Below are positions 1-7,333 of a stretch of 14,459 bases of DNA, in pieces. Below the pieces are notes generated by a model. That model saw only the letters and a program-made list of their open reading frames with translations. It had not been told where the DNA came from and searched no databases. The number at the start of each line of letters is the position of its first letter. Positions within the stretch are counted from its first letter, which is position 1. Source of the stretch: CAYZEZ01 sp964477295 (GTDB taxonomy: Bacteria; Bacteroidota; Bacteroidia; Bacteroidales; SM23-62); assembly GCA_964477295.1 (NCBI GenBank), contig CAYZEZ010000112.1, positions 1-14,459 on the forward strand, written 5' to 3'. The position numbers and the translations under genes are program-made.

Positions 1-1386
1 ACCCCGACGTCAAACCTGTTGTCACTTGGTTTTGGCCTGGTCCCTGAAAATAGAGAACAGGTTGTTTTTGATAATATCGTTGAAAAAATTGAAACGGATG
101 GAAACGGGCATATTCCGGTCGGACTCATCGGGATCATGTACCTGCAAAGGGTATTGACAGATTTTGGACGCTCTGATATTGCTATTCGGTTTGCAACTGA
201 AACAACCTACCCGAGCTGGGGATATATGGTGAAAAACGGGGCAACAACAATATGGGAGCTCTGGAACGGAAATACAGCCGATCCATCAATGAATTCGGGC
301 AACCACGCTATGCTGCTTGGTGATCTTATGATCTGGATGTACGAAAATATCGGTGGGATTAAGCCCGGTGATCCAGGTTTTAAATCAATCATCATGAAGC
401 CACTGGTTACAGGGGACCTGCGTTACGCAAAAACAAGCCATAATTCTCCATATGGTAAAATATTCAGCAGATGGGAGTTGGATGATAGCAACGATTATAC
501 ATGGGACATCGAAATACCTGTCAATACAAAAGCAACAATCTATATCCCTGCAAATGAACAGTCTGCCGTTTTGGAGGGGAATCAAAAGACTTCTGGGTCC
601 AGGGGAATAACACTACTGCAGTTCAAAGATGGTGTTGCTGTCTATGAACTGGTTTCCGGCGTATATCATTTTGAATCCCAAAATATTACCATTCCCAAAA
701 ACAACCATATATGTTCGCCTGCAGTGAAGATTGCACCGGAGGATAAATCTACTGGTAATAATATCATGGTCACGATGACATGTCCCGACCCGGAAGCTGA
801 GATCAGGTACACCACTGACGGAAGTGAACCAACAGAAAATTCAGAAAAGTATACAGCTTCGGTAGAAATTTCAAAAACATGTACGGTGAAGGCAAGAAGT
901 TATAAAGAATCGCTAAATCCCGGTTATATAACTCAGAGAAAATACGATGTTTATGACCCGGTTCAGAATGGGATGAATTTTGATTATTTCGAAGGAGAAT
1001 GGGAGAATATACCGGATTTCGCGGCGATGAAACCTTTAAAGAAAGGGAGGGTGAATGGCTTCAATATATCAGGTATAAAAACCACCGAAGATTTCTGGGG
1101 TATCCGTTTTCATGGATTCATTGACATTCCGCGGGACGGAATATATAAGTTCTCTACGGTTAGCGATGACGGGTCGCGGTTGTTTGTAAATAATGCCCTG
1201 GTTGTTGATAATGATGGTATACATGGTCGCTTTACCGCCAACGGTAGAATAGAACTTAAAAAAGGGAAATACCCGATGATGCTTGATTTCTTTGAAGGGA
1301 ATTACGGTGAAATGCTCCGGGTTGAAATGGAGGGTCCGGGAATGCCACAACAGGCTTTACCTGTCTCAATGATGTTTTTTGAGTAG
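1..1386 (+). CDS. GH78 alpha-L-rhamnosidase-like enzyme, 3' part, with CHB_HEX_C-like and PA14 domains
   Basis: The frame is open from base 1, so this is the C-terminal 461 residues of a longer gene. The TTG at 19 lies inside the conserved barrel and is not the real start. Visible residues about 1-130 match the end of the GH78 (alpha/alpha)6 barrel, including TTYPSWGYMV, GATTIWELW and MNSGNHAMLLG. The Glu of TTIWE (codon at 256) is probably the catalytic base of the family; the general acid lies upstream of the window. Residues about 130-235 fit the C-terminal beta-sandwich of bacterial rhamnosidases (MKPLVTGDL, SPYGKIFSRWEL). Residues about 239-316 resemble the chitobiase/hexosaminidase C-terminal domain (IRYTTDGSEPT). 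Residues about 324-461 are a PA14 domain (YFEGEW, GIYKFSTVSDDGSRLFVNN). By family it hydrolyses terminal alpha-L-rhamnose from glycans; the extra domains probably bind carbohydrate. It lies 71 bases upstream of the GH38 gene and is likely co-transcribed. Assignment to GH78 is firm; exact substrate is unknown. Confidence 0.9.
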   Translation, partial: TPTSNLLSLGFGLVPENREQVVFDNIVEKIETDGNGHIPVGLIGIMYLQRVLTDFGRSDIAIRFATETTYPSWGYMVKNGATTIWELWNGNTADPSMNSGNHAMLLGDLMIWMYENIGGIKPGDPGFKSIIMKPLVTGDLRYAKTSHNSPYGKIFSRWELDDSNDYTWDIEIPVNTKATIYIPANEQSAVLEGNQKTSGSRGITLLQFKDGVAVYELVSGVYHFESQNITIPKNNHICSPAVKIAPEDKSTGNNIMVTMTCPDPEAEIRYTTDGSEPTENSEKYTASVEISKTCTVKARSYKESLNPGYITQRKYDVYDPVQNGMNFDYFEGEWENIPDFAAMKPLKKGRVNGFNISGIKTTEDFWGIRFHGFIDIPRDGIYKFSTVSDDGSRLFVNNALVVDNDGIHGRFTANGRIELKKGKYPMMLDFFEGNYGEMLRVEMEGPGMPQQALPVSMMFFE

Positions 1387-1457
1387 TCTGGAAAATTAGA
1401 CTGCCATTAAATAAATAAGATAACCTTTTTAATTAAATTTTCTAAAATTCATGCAAT

Positions 1458-4400
1458 ATGAAGCGAATAACAATCAACTGGTTAATATTCCTGTTACTTT
1501 CTATCCTTTCCGCACAGGCTAGAGGACAGCAATACACTGGTATTGAACATTGGCTCGTTGCAGGGTCGTTTGGTGATAATGTGAGGGCAAACCTGCATAA
1601 GAAATCATATATTAATGAATCAACAGCCGCTCCTGTAGCTGGTGAGAAAGCAGGCGATGTCACCTGGAAAGAGGTACATCAGCACACGATTGATTTTACT
1701 GCGGCCGGGTTTAATGAAACCACAAATGCGGTAGCTTATGCCATGGTATATGTTTATTCGAAAGAAAACCAGCTGGCAACCATGTATCTTGGTTCGGATG
1801 ATGGTGCCATGGTTTGGTTGAATGGGTATTTGATCTGGGATAAAATTGTTGCCAGCCGGGCATTGCGTGAAAATGAGGACGAGATAGGGTTACAGCTGTG
1901 GAAAGGATTTAATCGGATCCTGGTAAAAGTGGAGCAGGGAACCGGTGGCTGGGGACTTATCTGCAACCTGGATACATCACTGCCTGTAACGATGAGTATT
2001 AACCGGCCACCGGAAAATGAATTTGCAAAGTCACCTGATATACAAATTTTTAATACAGAGGTACTCCTGAAAAATAACTCAGTTGATTTCAGGATCACAA
2101 CGAAAAATTTTGGCAAAAAAACGACCGGGAATTCAGTGATTGGATTGATAAATTCTGAAAATGCCCTGATTTCAGAGGAAAGAGAAATATCAATTTCCCC
2201 CGGGAACACCGAGGTTATTACATTTTCTTTCCCCCTTTCTATCGCTGCTGACTTATTATCTAAAACAGGTACAGGCATATCACTCACATTGGAAGGAGTA
2301 CAGAATACGATGATCCTTCCAAATTCGCTTGGACTGGATCTGTTTCTGCAACTGTCCCATGACCATTCAATTTGTGATGCTGAAACACAGATGATCGCCC
2401 GGCAGCTTCAGCTTGTAAATGAAGTATATGGTATAACAGCCGGCTCAGACGGAATGGTCATTAAGGTTTTGCAAGATGTTGCTAAAGATGAGTATGACGA
2501 ACTTGCAGGGGCATATCAACAGTTCCTTACGGGTCAGCTGAAAAATATACCTGATCAATCCGGTTATAATATTCATATAACAGGTCATGCCCATATGGAT
2601 ATGAACTGGCTATGGACCTACCCTGAAAGTGAAAAAATGTTTCATGATAACTTTCGCCAGGCGATAGCCTTTATGGAACAATTTGAGGATTTTACAATGC
2701 TGCAGAGCCAGGCAACCATTTATCAATCGATTGAACAGGTGGATCCACCGTTATTTGAAAAAGTGACGAAATATGTAAAAGAAGGACGTTTTGAACCGGT
2801 GGGAGGCATGTGGACTGAAGGAGATTGCAATCTGACAGGGGGAGAGGCATTGTGCCGTTCATTTTTACTTGGACAGAGATATTTTTATAATCACTTCGGG
2901 AAAATTTCACATGTAGGGTGGTTACCGGATAATTTCGGACATATCTCCCAGTTTCCCCAGATGCTTACCCTGGCAGGCTGCAATTATTACTACTTTATGC
3001 GGTGTAACCCATTATCCGGTACATTCTGGTGGAAAGGACCTGATAATTCAAGGATTCTATGCTTTTCAGGGAATGGGTATAACAACAGCATTACACCTGA
3101 GGTGAAAAACAGCATTGAGAATTTATCACCGGAGTATCACCGCATTTTTGTGTCAACAGGAGTTGGGGATCATGGGGGGGGACCAACGCTGCAAGATATT
3201 CATATGATCCACAAACTTGATTCTACACCTCATTATCCGGCTATTAAGTTCTCACCCCTTGAAGAATTTTTTAAGGCCTCATCGAATGAAATGAAAGATC
3301 GTCCCACCCATTTTGGAGAAATGCAATATATTTTCGAGGGTTGCTATACCTCGGTAGCTGAGATAAAGGAGAATACGCGCAAAAGTGAACAGTCGTTGTA
3401 TAAAGCAGAATACCTGTCAGGATTGCGATGGCTATCCGGAGAAACCTATCCCGCGACAGATTTAAAAGAGCTCTGGAAAACGGTAGCTTTCAACCAGTTT
3501 CATGATATTTTACCCGGTTCTGCTATTTACGAAACATACCGGGATGCAATTGCTGATCATAAAATGGTTCAGAAAAGATCAAATGCGATTTTTGAAACGG
3601 CATTCCGCCACCTGGCTGATGAAATTGAGTTTAATACAGGGATGGGACAGCCCATCGTTGTTATGAATATGCATCCACGGGAAGGGAAAGTCCTGGTTGA
3701 GGCAGAAGTGTTTTCAAGTGAGAAGCCCCAAACCGCCGGCCTCACCTTCTGGAGTGATTTTTATGGCTATAACAAAGTGAAAGCCCTGAATGATTCCCCC
3801 CCAACTGTTTTGGTCAGGGATGATGCCGGAAATGAATATCCTGCACAAATCACAGGAGGAAAGGTTTCGCCTCCCGGATTCAGGACCTGCATTCAATTTG
3901 TTGTCGAAAATATGCCAGCCGGGGGTTATAAAACCTTTTACGCAGATGTATCAAAACAGGGAGTATCTGTTGAACCCATTGTTGAAGAAGACGGGACGTT
4001 TGAAACAGATTTTTTTTCGGTGGCATTTGATATGAACAACGGGGATATTATACGGCTTACGGACAAAAGAACAGGAAAGGAATTTGTCAGAAGGAATGGA
4101 CGGTTGAATAAATTGACCATGTACCTTGAAGACCCTAACGGAATGAATGCATGGATAATCGGGAATATTGATACGATAGAAGATATAGCGGATGTTGAGA
4201 GTGTTTCCATAACCGAAAACGGACCTGTACGGGCAACTGTTGAGGTGACAAAGTTGTGGGGAAAATCGAAATTTATCCAGAGAACATATATTTACAAATC
4301 TTATCCCCGTATCGACTTTGATCTTGATGTACACTGGTTTGAAACGGGTGATGGAAAAAACCCGGCCCCTTTTCTGCGAACTACTTTCGATCTTGACTTC

Positions 4401-5048
4401 GACAATCCCACCTTTGCCAACCATGTTCCCTTTGATGTGGCAGAACGTCCAACCAACGGACAGGAGGTACCGGCACAGCAATGGGTTGATCTGTCTGACG
4501 GAAAGACAGGCATTGCATTATTGAACAGGACGAAATTCGGACATTCAGTCGAAGATGGACAATTGAGGCTCTCATTGCTTCGGGCCACGTACTATCCTAA
4601 TTTATATCCGAATATTGGAATTAATCATATTCAATATTCACTGTATCCGCATGCCGGCGACTGGAAAAATGGTGTATGGGCAGAGGCAGAAAATTTTAAC
4701 ATCCCGGTGTATGCTTCCGAACCGCCATCGTTGGCACTGACCAAAACCCATGCTACAAGGGCGGCAGAAGATTCACTGCTGATCGTTTCTCCTTCAACGG
4801 TAGTGATGAGCGGAATTAAGCAAGGCGAAGAAGGGAACAACCTGGTCATCCGCCTGGCTGAAATTTATGGAGAGGAAACAATGGCTGCCATAACACTTCC
4901 TGTTACTATTCAGAGCGCAAGCAGAGTGAATATCATTGAGTTTCCGCTGGAGTCAGAGAATGAACCAGAGACTTCCGGGAATACTGTCAAAGTAAAGTTA
5001 AAGCCTCATGAAATAGTTACCTTATCCATAATCTGTCAGCTGAAATAG
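1458..5048 (+). CDS. Secreted GH38 alpha-mannosidase with N-terminal accessory beta domain
   Basis: This 1196-residue protein starts with a signal peptide (about residues 1-24, no lipobox Cys), so it acts in the periplasm or outside the cell. Residues about 29-173 form an accessory domain (GSDDGAMVWLNG, VKVEQGTGGWG) also found at the C-terminus of the convergent neighbour. Residues about 190-290 look like a further beta domain. The GH38 catalytic domain begins near 370. Zinc ligands are expected at H379 and D381 (HAHMDMNWLW), with D491 in WLPDNFGHIS as nucleophile and zinc ligand, and H682 in FNQFHDILPG as the last ligand. A glycine-rich GDHGGGPT loop starts at 570. All expected catalytic residues are present. 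The remainder (about 730-1190) is the C-terminal beta-sandwich part of the family. Members retain configuration and release alpha-mannose; linkage cannot be read here. No promoter was seen in the 71 bases upstream, which suggests transcription with the rhamnosidase gene. Confidence 0.93.
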   Translation: MKRITINWLIFLLLSILSAQARGQQYTGIEHWLVAGSFGDNVRANLHKKSYINESTAAPVAGEKAGDVTWKEVHQHTIDFTAAGFNETTNAVAYAMVYVYSKENQLATMYLGSDDGAMVWLNGYLIWDKIVASRALRENEDEIGLQLWKGFNRILVKVEQGTGGWGLICNLDTSLPVTMSINRPPENEFAKSPDIQIFNTEVLLKNNSVDFRITTKNFGKKTTGNSVIGLINSENALISEEREISISPGNTEVITFSFPLSIAADLLSKTGTGISLTLEGVQNTMILPNSLGLDLFLQLSHDHSICDAETQMIARQLQLVNEVYGITAGSDGMVIKVLQDVAKDEYDELAGAYQQFLTGQLKNIPDQSGYNIHITGHAHMDMNWLWTYPESEKMFHDNFRQAIAFMEQFEDFTMLQSQATIYQSIEQVDPPLFEKVTKYVKEGRFEPVGGMWTEGDCNLTGGEALCRSFLLGQRYFYNHFGKISHVGWLPDNFGHISQFPQMLTLAGCNYYYFMRCNPLSGTFWWKGPDNSRILCFSGNGYNNSITPEVKNSIENLSPEYHRIFVSTGVGDHGGGPTLQDIHMIHKLDSTPHYPAIKFSPLEEFFKASSNEMKDRPTHFGEMQYIFEGCYTSVAEIKENTRKSEQSLYKAEYLSGLRWLSGETYPATDLKELWKTVAFNQFHDILPGSAIYETYRDAIADHKMVQKRSNAIFETAFRHLADEIEFNTGMGQPIVVMNMHPREGKVLVEAEVFSSEKPQTAGLTFWSDFYGYNKVKALNDSPPTVLVRDDAGNEYPAQITGGKVSPPGFRTCIQFVVENMPAGGYKTFYADVSKQGVSVEPIVEEDGTFETDFFSVAFDMNNGDIIRLTDKRTGKEFVRRNGRLNKLTMYLEDPNGMNAWIIGNIDTIEDIADVESVSITENGPVRATVEVTKLWGKSKFIQRTYIYKSYPRIDFDLDVHWFETGDGKNPAPFLRTTFDLDFDNPTFANHVPFDVAERPTNGQEVPAQQWVDLSDGKTGIALLNRTKFGHSVEDGQLRLSLLRATYYPNLYPNIGINHIQYSLYPHAGDWKNGVWAEAENFNIPVYASEPPSLALTKTHATRAAEDSLLIVSPSTVVMSGIKQGEEGNNLVIRLAEIYGEETMAAITLPVTIQSASRVNIIEFPLESENEPETSGNTVKVKLKPHEIVTLSIICQLK

Positions 5049-5062
5049 AAACCAACCGAGAA

Positions 5063-6802
5063 TCATTCTGCTTTGTAATCCAATCCTTCCAAAGGCTTGC
5101 CGGCAAGATCGCAGATAACAGCGGAAGCGGCCCATCCGCCGTTACCCTGGGTGACTTTCATCATCAATGTATTGGGGCCTTCTTTCAGGTGGATCCGGCA
5201 CTGGTCTTCATCTGCCAGGAAACCACGCTGCACATTATTCTGGTGGACCAGCTCCCCATTTAACCATGCTTTAACACCGTCATCACTGCCAACGAGTAAT
5301 TGGGCATCCTGGTCAGCAGGAGACAGGATATTCGTTTTTAGATAGGCCACGGCATTTATCTCCTTGTATAGCTGTGTAAAATCAACCATCCAGCTTTCAT
5401 TTTCATGATTGGCGGCGACCTTTTTCCATTCGGCTTTGTTTGAATCTTCTTCCGGCAGGAAAACAGATTCGAATAATTGATACTCATCTTTCCCGGCTTC
5501 TGCATATGGTCCTGAAATAAGCCAGGCCTTAATATATACCTCCCGGGCCAGGATCCTGACGGTTAACTGCTCCATTTCTTCATCTGTAAAGTGGACATTT
5601 TCAGGCGTTTCTGATGGTTCCCAGCATTGTTCCAGGGGACCGGGTACAGGTTCTTCCACGGGAACGAAAAAGTATACCTTCCCGTCATCGCCTGTTTCAA
5701 TTTTACCACCACCACGCTCAACAGCCTGTTTGACCAGCGTGGCACAGACATCAATCAGTTCGCTTACATTATAATCGGTATAGGAAAACCGGGTTTCATA
5801 ATCAAGTGCACTTTTGTACTCATCAGGCAGGTTTTCAAAGCCGATGGTAGTGCATAGAATTCCTGTTGCATTGGCAGGATTACAGTCGGAATCCTGACCA
5901 CACCGGGTTGAAATGATGGTGGTTTTTGCGATATCTCCTTCGCCATACAGTAATCCCATTACGATGTATGCACCATTGATCTTGGCATCGATGTTGAATG
6001 AATTCAGGCCGCTGCAGGAAAATTTGCGGTATTCCGGATTGTTGTTGTATTTTTCATTGATAAAGGTCCATGTTTCCGTCCAATCGTCCGGGTGCTGGTG
6101 ATACTGGCCGATCACATCACGGATGGCTTCGGTATACTGGCTTTCTGCAGGGATACAACGCAATCCTGCTTCAATGATTTTTTCCATATCGGTTTCGAAG
6201 AAGGCTTCTGCATACATCCCCGAAACAAATTGTCCGCCGTAGATCCCATCCCCATAATTCATGATCCGTCCAAATTTCTCGCCCAGTTCAATGCCCAGGT
6301 TTGGCATGCCCGGGGTGATTAACCCGGCATAATCTGCTTCGATCTGGTAGTCGATATCATCGGCATGGTGGTTGTATTTAGGGTGCCCGGACCAGGGGGG
6401 TGCAATTCCGCTTCGCAGGTTGTCACGGCCCGCCTTATTGGCATGCCATAACATGTATTTGCTGTTGGCAAAGTCGATGCCCGCCTGTCGTATGGATACA
6501 TCCCACCCATATTTTTCAAGGGTACGCAGGAAGGTCATTTCAACATAAATGTCGTCCTGGTGAAACTGGTTAACCATGCCGGGTTCCCAGGTAGGCATTT
6601 TTTCTTCAGGGACCATCACTCCGGTCCATCTGAATTCAGTCGGCCCACCCCATCCGACTCCAACCATCTGGCCGATCCAGCCGGCTTTGACTTTATCCAT
6701 GTACTCGTCGACAGAGATCTTGCGGTAATTTGATTTTTCGCTAGTACAGCTTAGAAGAATGGTAAAAACGATAACAACAGAAGGGAAAAGTATCTTCTTC
6801 AT
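5063..6802 (-). CDS. Lipoprotein with ADP-ribosylglycohydrolase (ARH/DraG) fold and C-terminal accessory domain
   Basis: This 579-residue protein has a lipoprotein signal with lipobox LLSC (lipid Cys19), so it is exported and membrane-anchored. Residues about 28-350 match the ADP-ribosylglycohydrolase family. The paired acidic metal motif is at HQDDIYVEM (D83, D84), and the late motif is RCGQDSDCNPANATG (D304, D306), followed by GFENLP. A further acidic cluster (D148, D149, D151) follows HHA. The metal-binding acids therefore look intact and activity is likely. Residues about 424-566 repeat the accessory domain of the GH38 enzyme (VGSDDGVKAWLNG, LMMKVTQGNGGW). ARH enzymes in the cytoplasm remove ADP-ribose from proteins, but export and PUL context make a glycan substrate more likely; that is inference. 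The gene converges on the GH38 gene with 14 bases between stop codons and no obvious terminator. It has its own promoter at 6825-6855. Confidence 0.88.
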   Translation of the reverse strand: MKKILFPSVVIVFTILLSCTSEKSNYRKISVDEYMDKVKAGWIGQMVGVGWGGPTEFRWTGVMVPEEKMPTWEPGMVNQFHQDDIYVEMTFLRTLEKYGWDVSIRQAGIDFANSKYMLWHANKAGRDNLRSGIAPPWSGHPKYNHHADDIDYQIEADYAGLITPGMPNLGIELGEKFGRIMNYGDGIYGGQFVSGMYAEAFFETDMEKIIEAGLRCIPAESQYTEAIRDVIGQYHQHPDDWTETWTFINEKYNNNPEYRKFSCSGLNSFNIDAKINGAYIVMGLLYGEGDIAKTTIISTRCGQDSDCNPANATGILCTTIGFENLPDEYKSALDYETRFSYTDYNVSELIDVCATLVKQAVERGGGKIETGDDGKVYFFVPVEEPVPGPLEQCWEPSETPENVHFTDEEMEQLTVRILAREVYIKAWLISGPYAEAGKDEYQLFESVFLPEEDSNKAEWKKVAANHENESWMVDFTQLYKEINAVAYLKTNILSPADQDAQLLVGSDDGVKAWLNGELVHQNNVQRGFLADEDQCRIHLKEGPNTLMMKVTQGNGGWAASAVICDLAGKPLEGLDYKAE

Positions 6803-6824
6803 GATTGGGGATTTAGGTTGTTGA

Positions 6825-6855
6825 CAAATATAGTTTTTAAGGGAGAGATATCAAA
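6825..6855 (-). promoter_or_regulatory. Bacteroidota-type promoter for the ADP-ribosylglycohydrolase-like gene
   Basis: On the minus strand, TTTG at 6852-6855 is followed after exactly 19 bases by TATATTTG at 6825-6832. This matches the -33 TTTG / -7 TAnnTTTG consensus of the Bacteroides primary sigma factor. Transcription would begin near 6818-6820, leaving a leader of about 17 bases before the ATG at 6802. No Shine-Dalgarno sequence is seen, as is usual in this phylum. Both boxes and the spacing fit, so this is the best-supported promoter in the window. Confidence 0.7.
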
Positions 6856-7241
6856 GAACTAAAAAGTGAACAGAAAGAAAAAGCGAAGGTGTGATCTGTG
6901 GCAAATACACAATATATTCTTTCATAATCCCATGTATTTTTGAAATGACCAGTAATATTCAACGGTACCTTGAACCTGAATTCATTTCTATCCTGAAGCA
7001 GGTTAGAAAAATTTAAAAGCCGTTTAACTTAGACACCAACCTAATATTAACACCCGAAATACCACATCATTGGTACAACAGACGCACTTCATAGCAACTT
7101 TTCGTTTATCATTAATATTCTTATAATCTGAATGTTAGGCTGCGGCTTCTTTGATGTGAGGTATTGTACAGGGATTTTGTTTGGGATTATAATTTGAAAA
7201 TGAAAAATTGCATATTATAGTATTAAATAAACTATATATAA

Positions 7242-7261
7242 TTTGCTTAATTTTGCTTAAT
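7242..7261 (+). repeat. Perfect 10-bp tandem repeat TTTGCTTAAT x2 in the susC leader
   Basis: TTTGCTTAAT occurs at 7242-7251 and again directly at 7252-7261 with no mismatch. The flanking bases differ, so there are exactly two copies. The junction creates TAATTTTG, a perfect TAnnTTTG box. The repeat ends 72 bases before the susC-like start codon. It may be a regulator site or a duplicated promoter element. Confidence 0.75.
7248..7255 (+). promoter_or_regulatory. Candidate -7 element (TAATTTTG) for the susC-like operon
   Basis: TAATTTTG at 7248-7255 matches the Bacteroidota -7 consensus TAnnTTTG and would give a leader of roughly 70-75 bases. No TTTG lies 19-21 bases upstream; the expected spot reads AAAT. 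A weak -33 box would fit a promoter that needs an activator, as is common for glycan-induced PULs, but in AT-rich DNA the match could also be chance. Confidence 0.4.
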
Positions 7262-7333
7262 CAAACGTTATTCTAAAATCAAGCCTAAACCTGCTAAACT
7301 AATATTTCTTAAAGCCAACCTAATACTTCAACT

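Larger units (their letters stand above)
6803..7333. other. 531-base non-coding region between divergent transcription units
   Basis: This AT-rich stretch separates the minus-strand ADP-ribosylglycohydrolase-like gene from the plus-strand susC-like operon. It contains the minus promoter at 6825-6855 and the tandem repeat and candidate promoter at 7242-7261. The 9-mer TATAATTTG occurs twice (7188-7196 and 7237-7245). TATTTTTG at 6935-6942 also matches TAnnTTTG but has no partner box. TTCAA (6958-6962) and TTGAA (6970-6974) form a short inverted pair. A 23-codon ATG frame at 6945-7016 has no recognisable content. No gene of credible length, tRNA or structured RNA was found in the middle part. 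Confidence 0.6.

Noticed and set aside
19..21. TTG as start codon of the first gene
   Set aside because: The frame is open to base 1 and the sequence at this point is already in the middle of a conserved GH78 barrel, so the gene begins upstream of the window.
3174..3181. Run of eight G inside the GH38 gene as possible frameshift site
   Set aside because: The frame runs intact through it as part of the conserved GDHGGGPT loop, and all downstream GH38 motifs are in the same frame.
3790..4588. Several overlapping frames of 60-176 codons on both strands inside the GH38 gene
   Set aside because: They overlap the well-supported GH38 coding sequence, show no domain motifs, and look like by-products of its codon usage.
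5096..5107. Perfect 12-bp palindrome CTTGCCGGCAAG
   Set aside because: It lies inside the coding region of the ARH-like protein near its C-terminus. It has no T run, and it is short enough to be chance.
6958..6974. Short inverted pair TTCAA / TTGAA as operator
   Set aside because: Arms are only five bases, the position is far from either candidate start site, and the pair is not repeated elsewhere in the region.
6945..7016. 23-codon ATG frame in the non-coding region
   Set aside because: It has no recognisable motif or suitable promoter spacing (TATTTTTG lies only 2 bases upstream). A frame this short is expected by chance in 531 bases.
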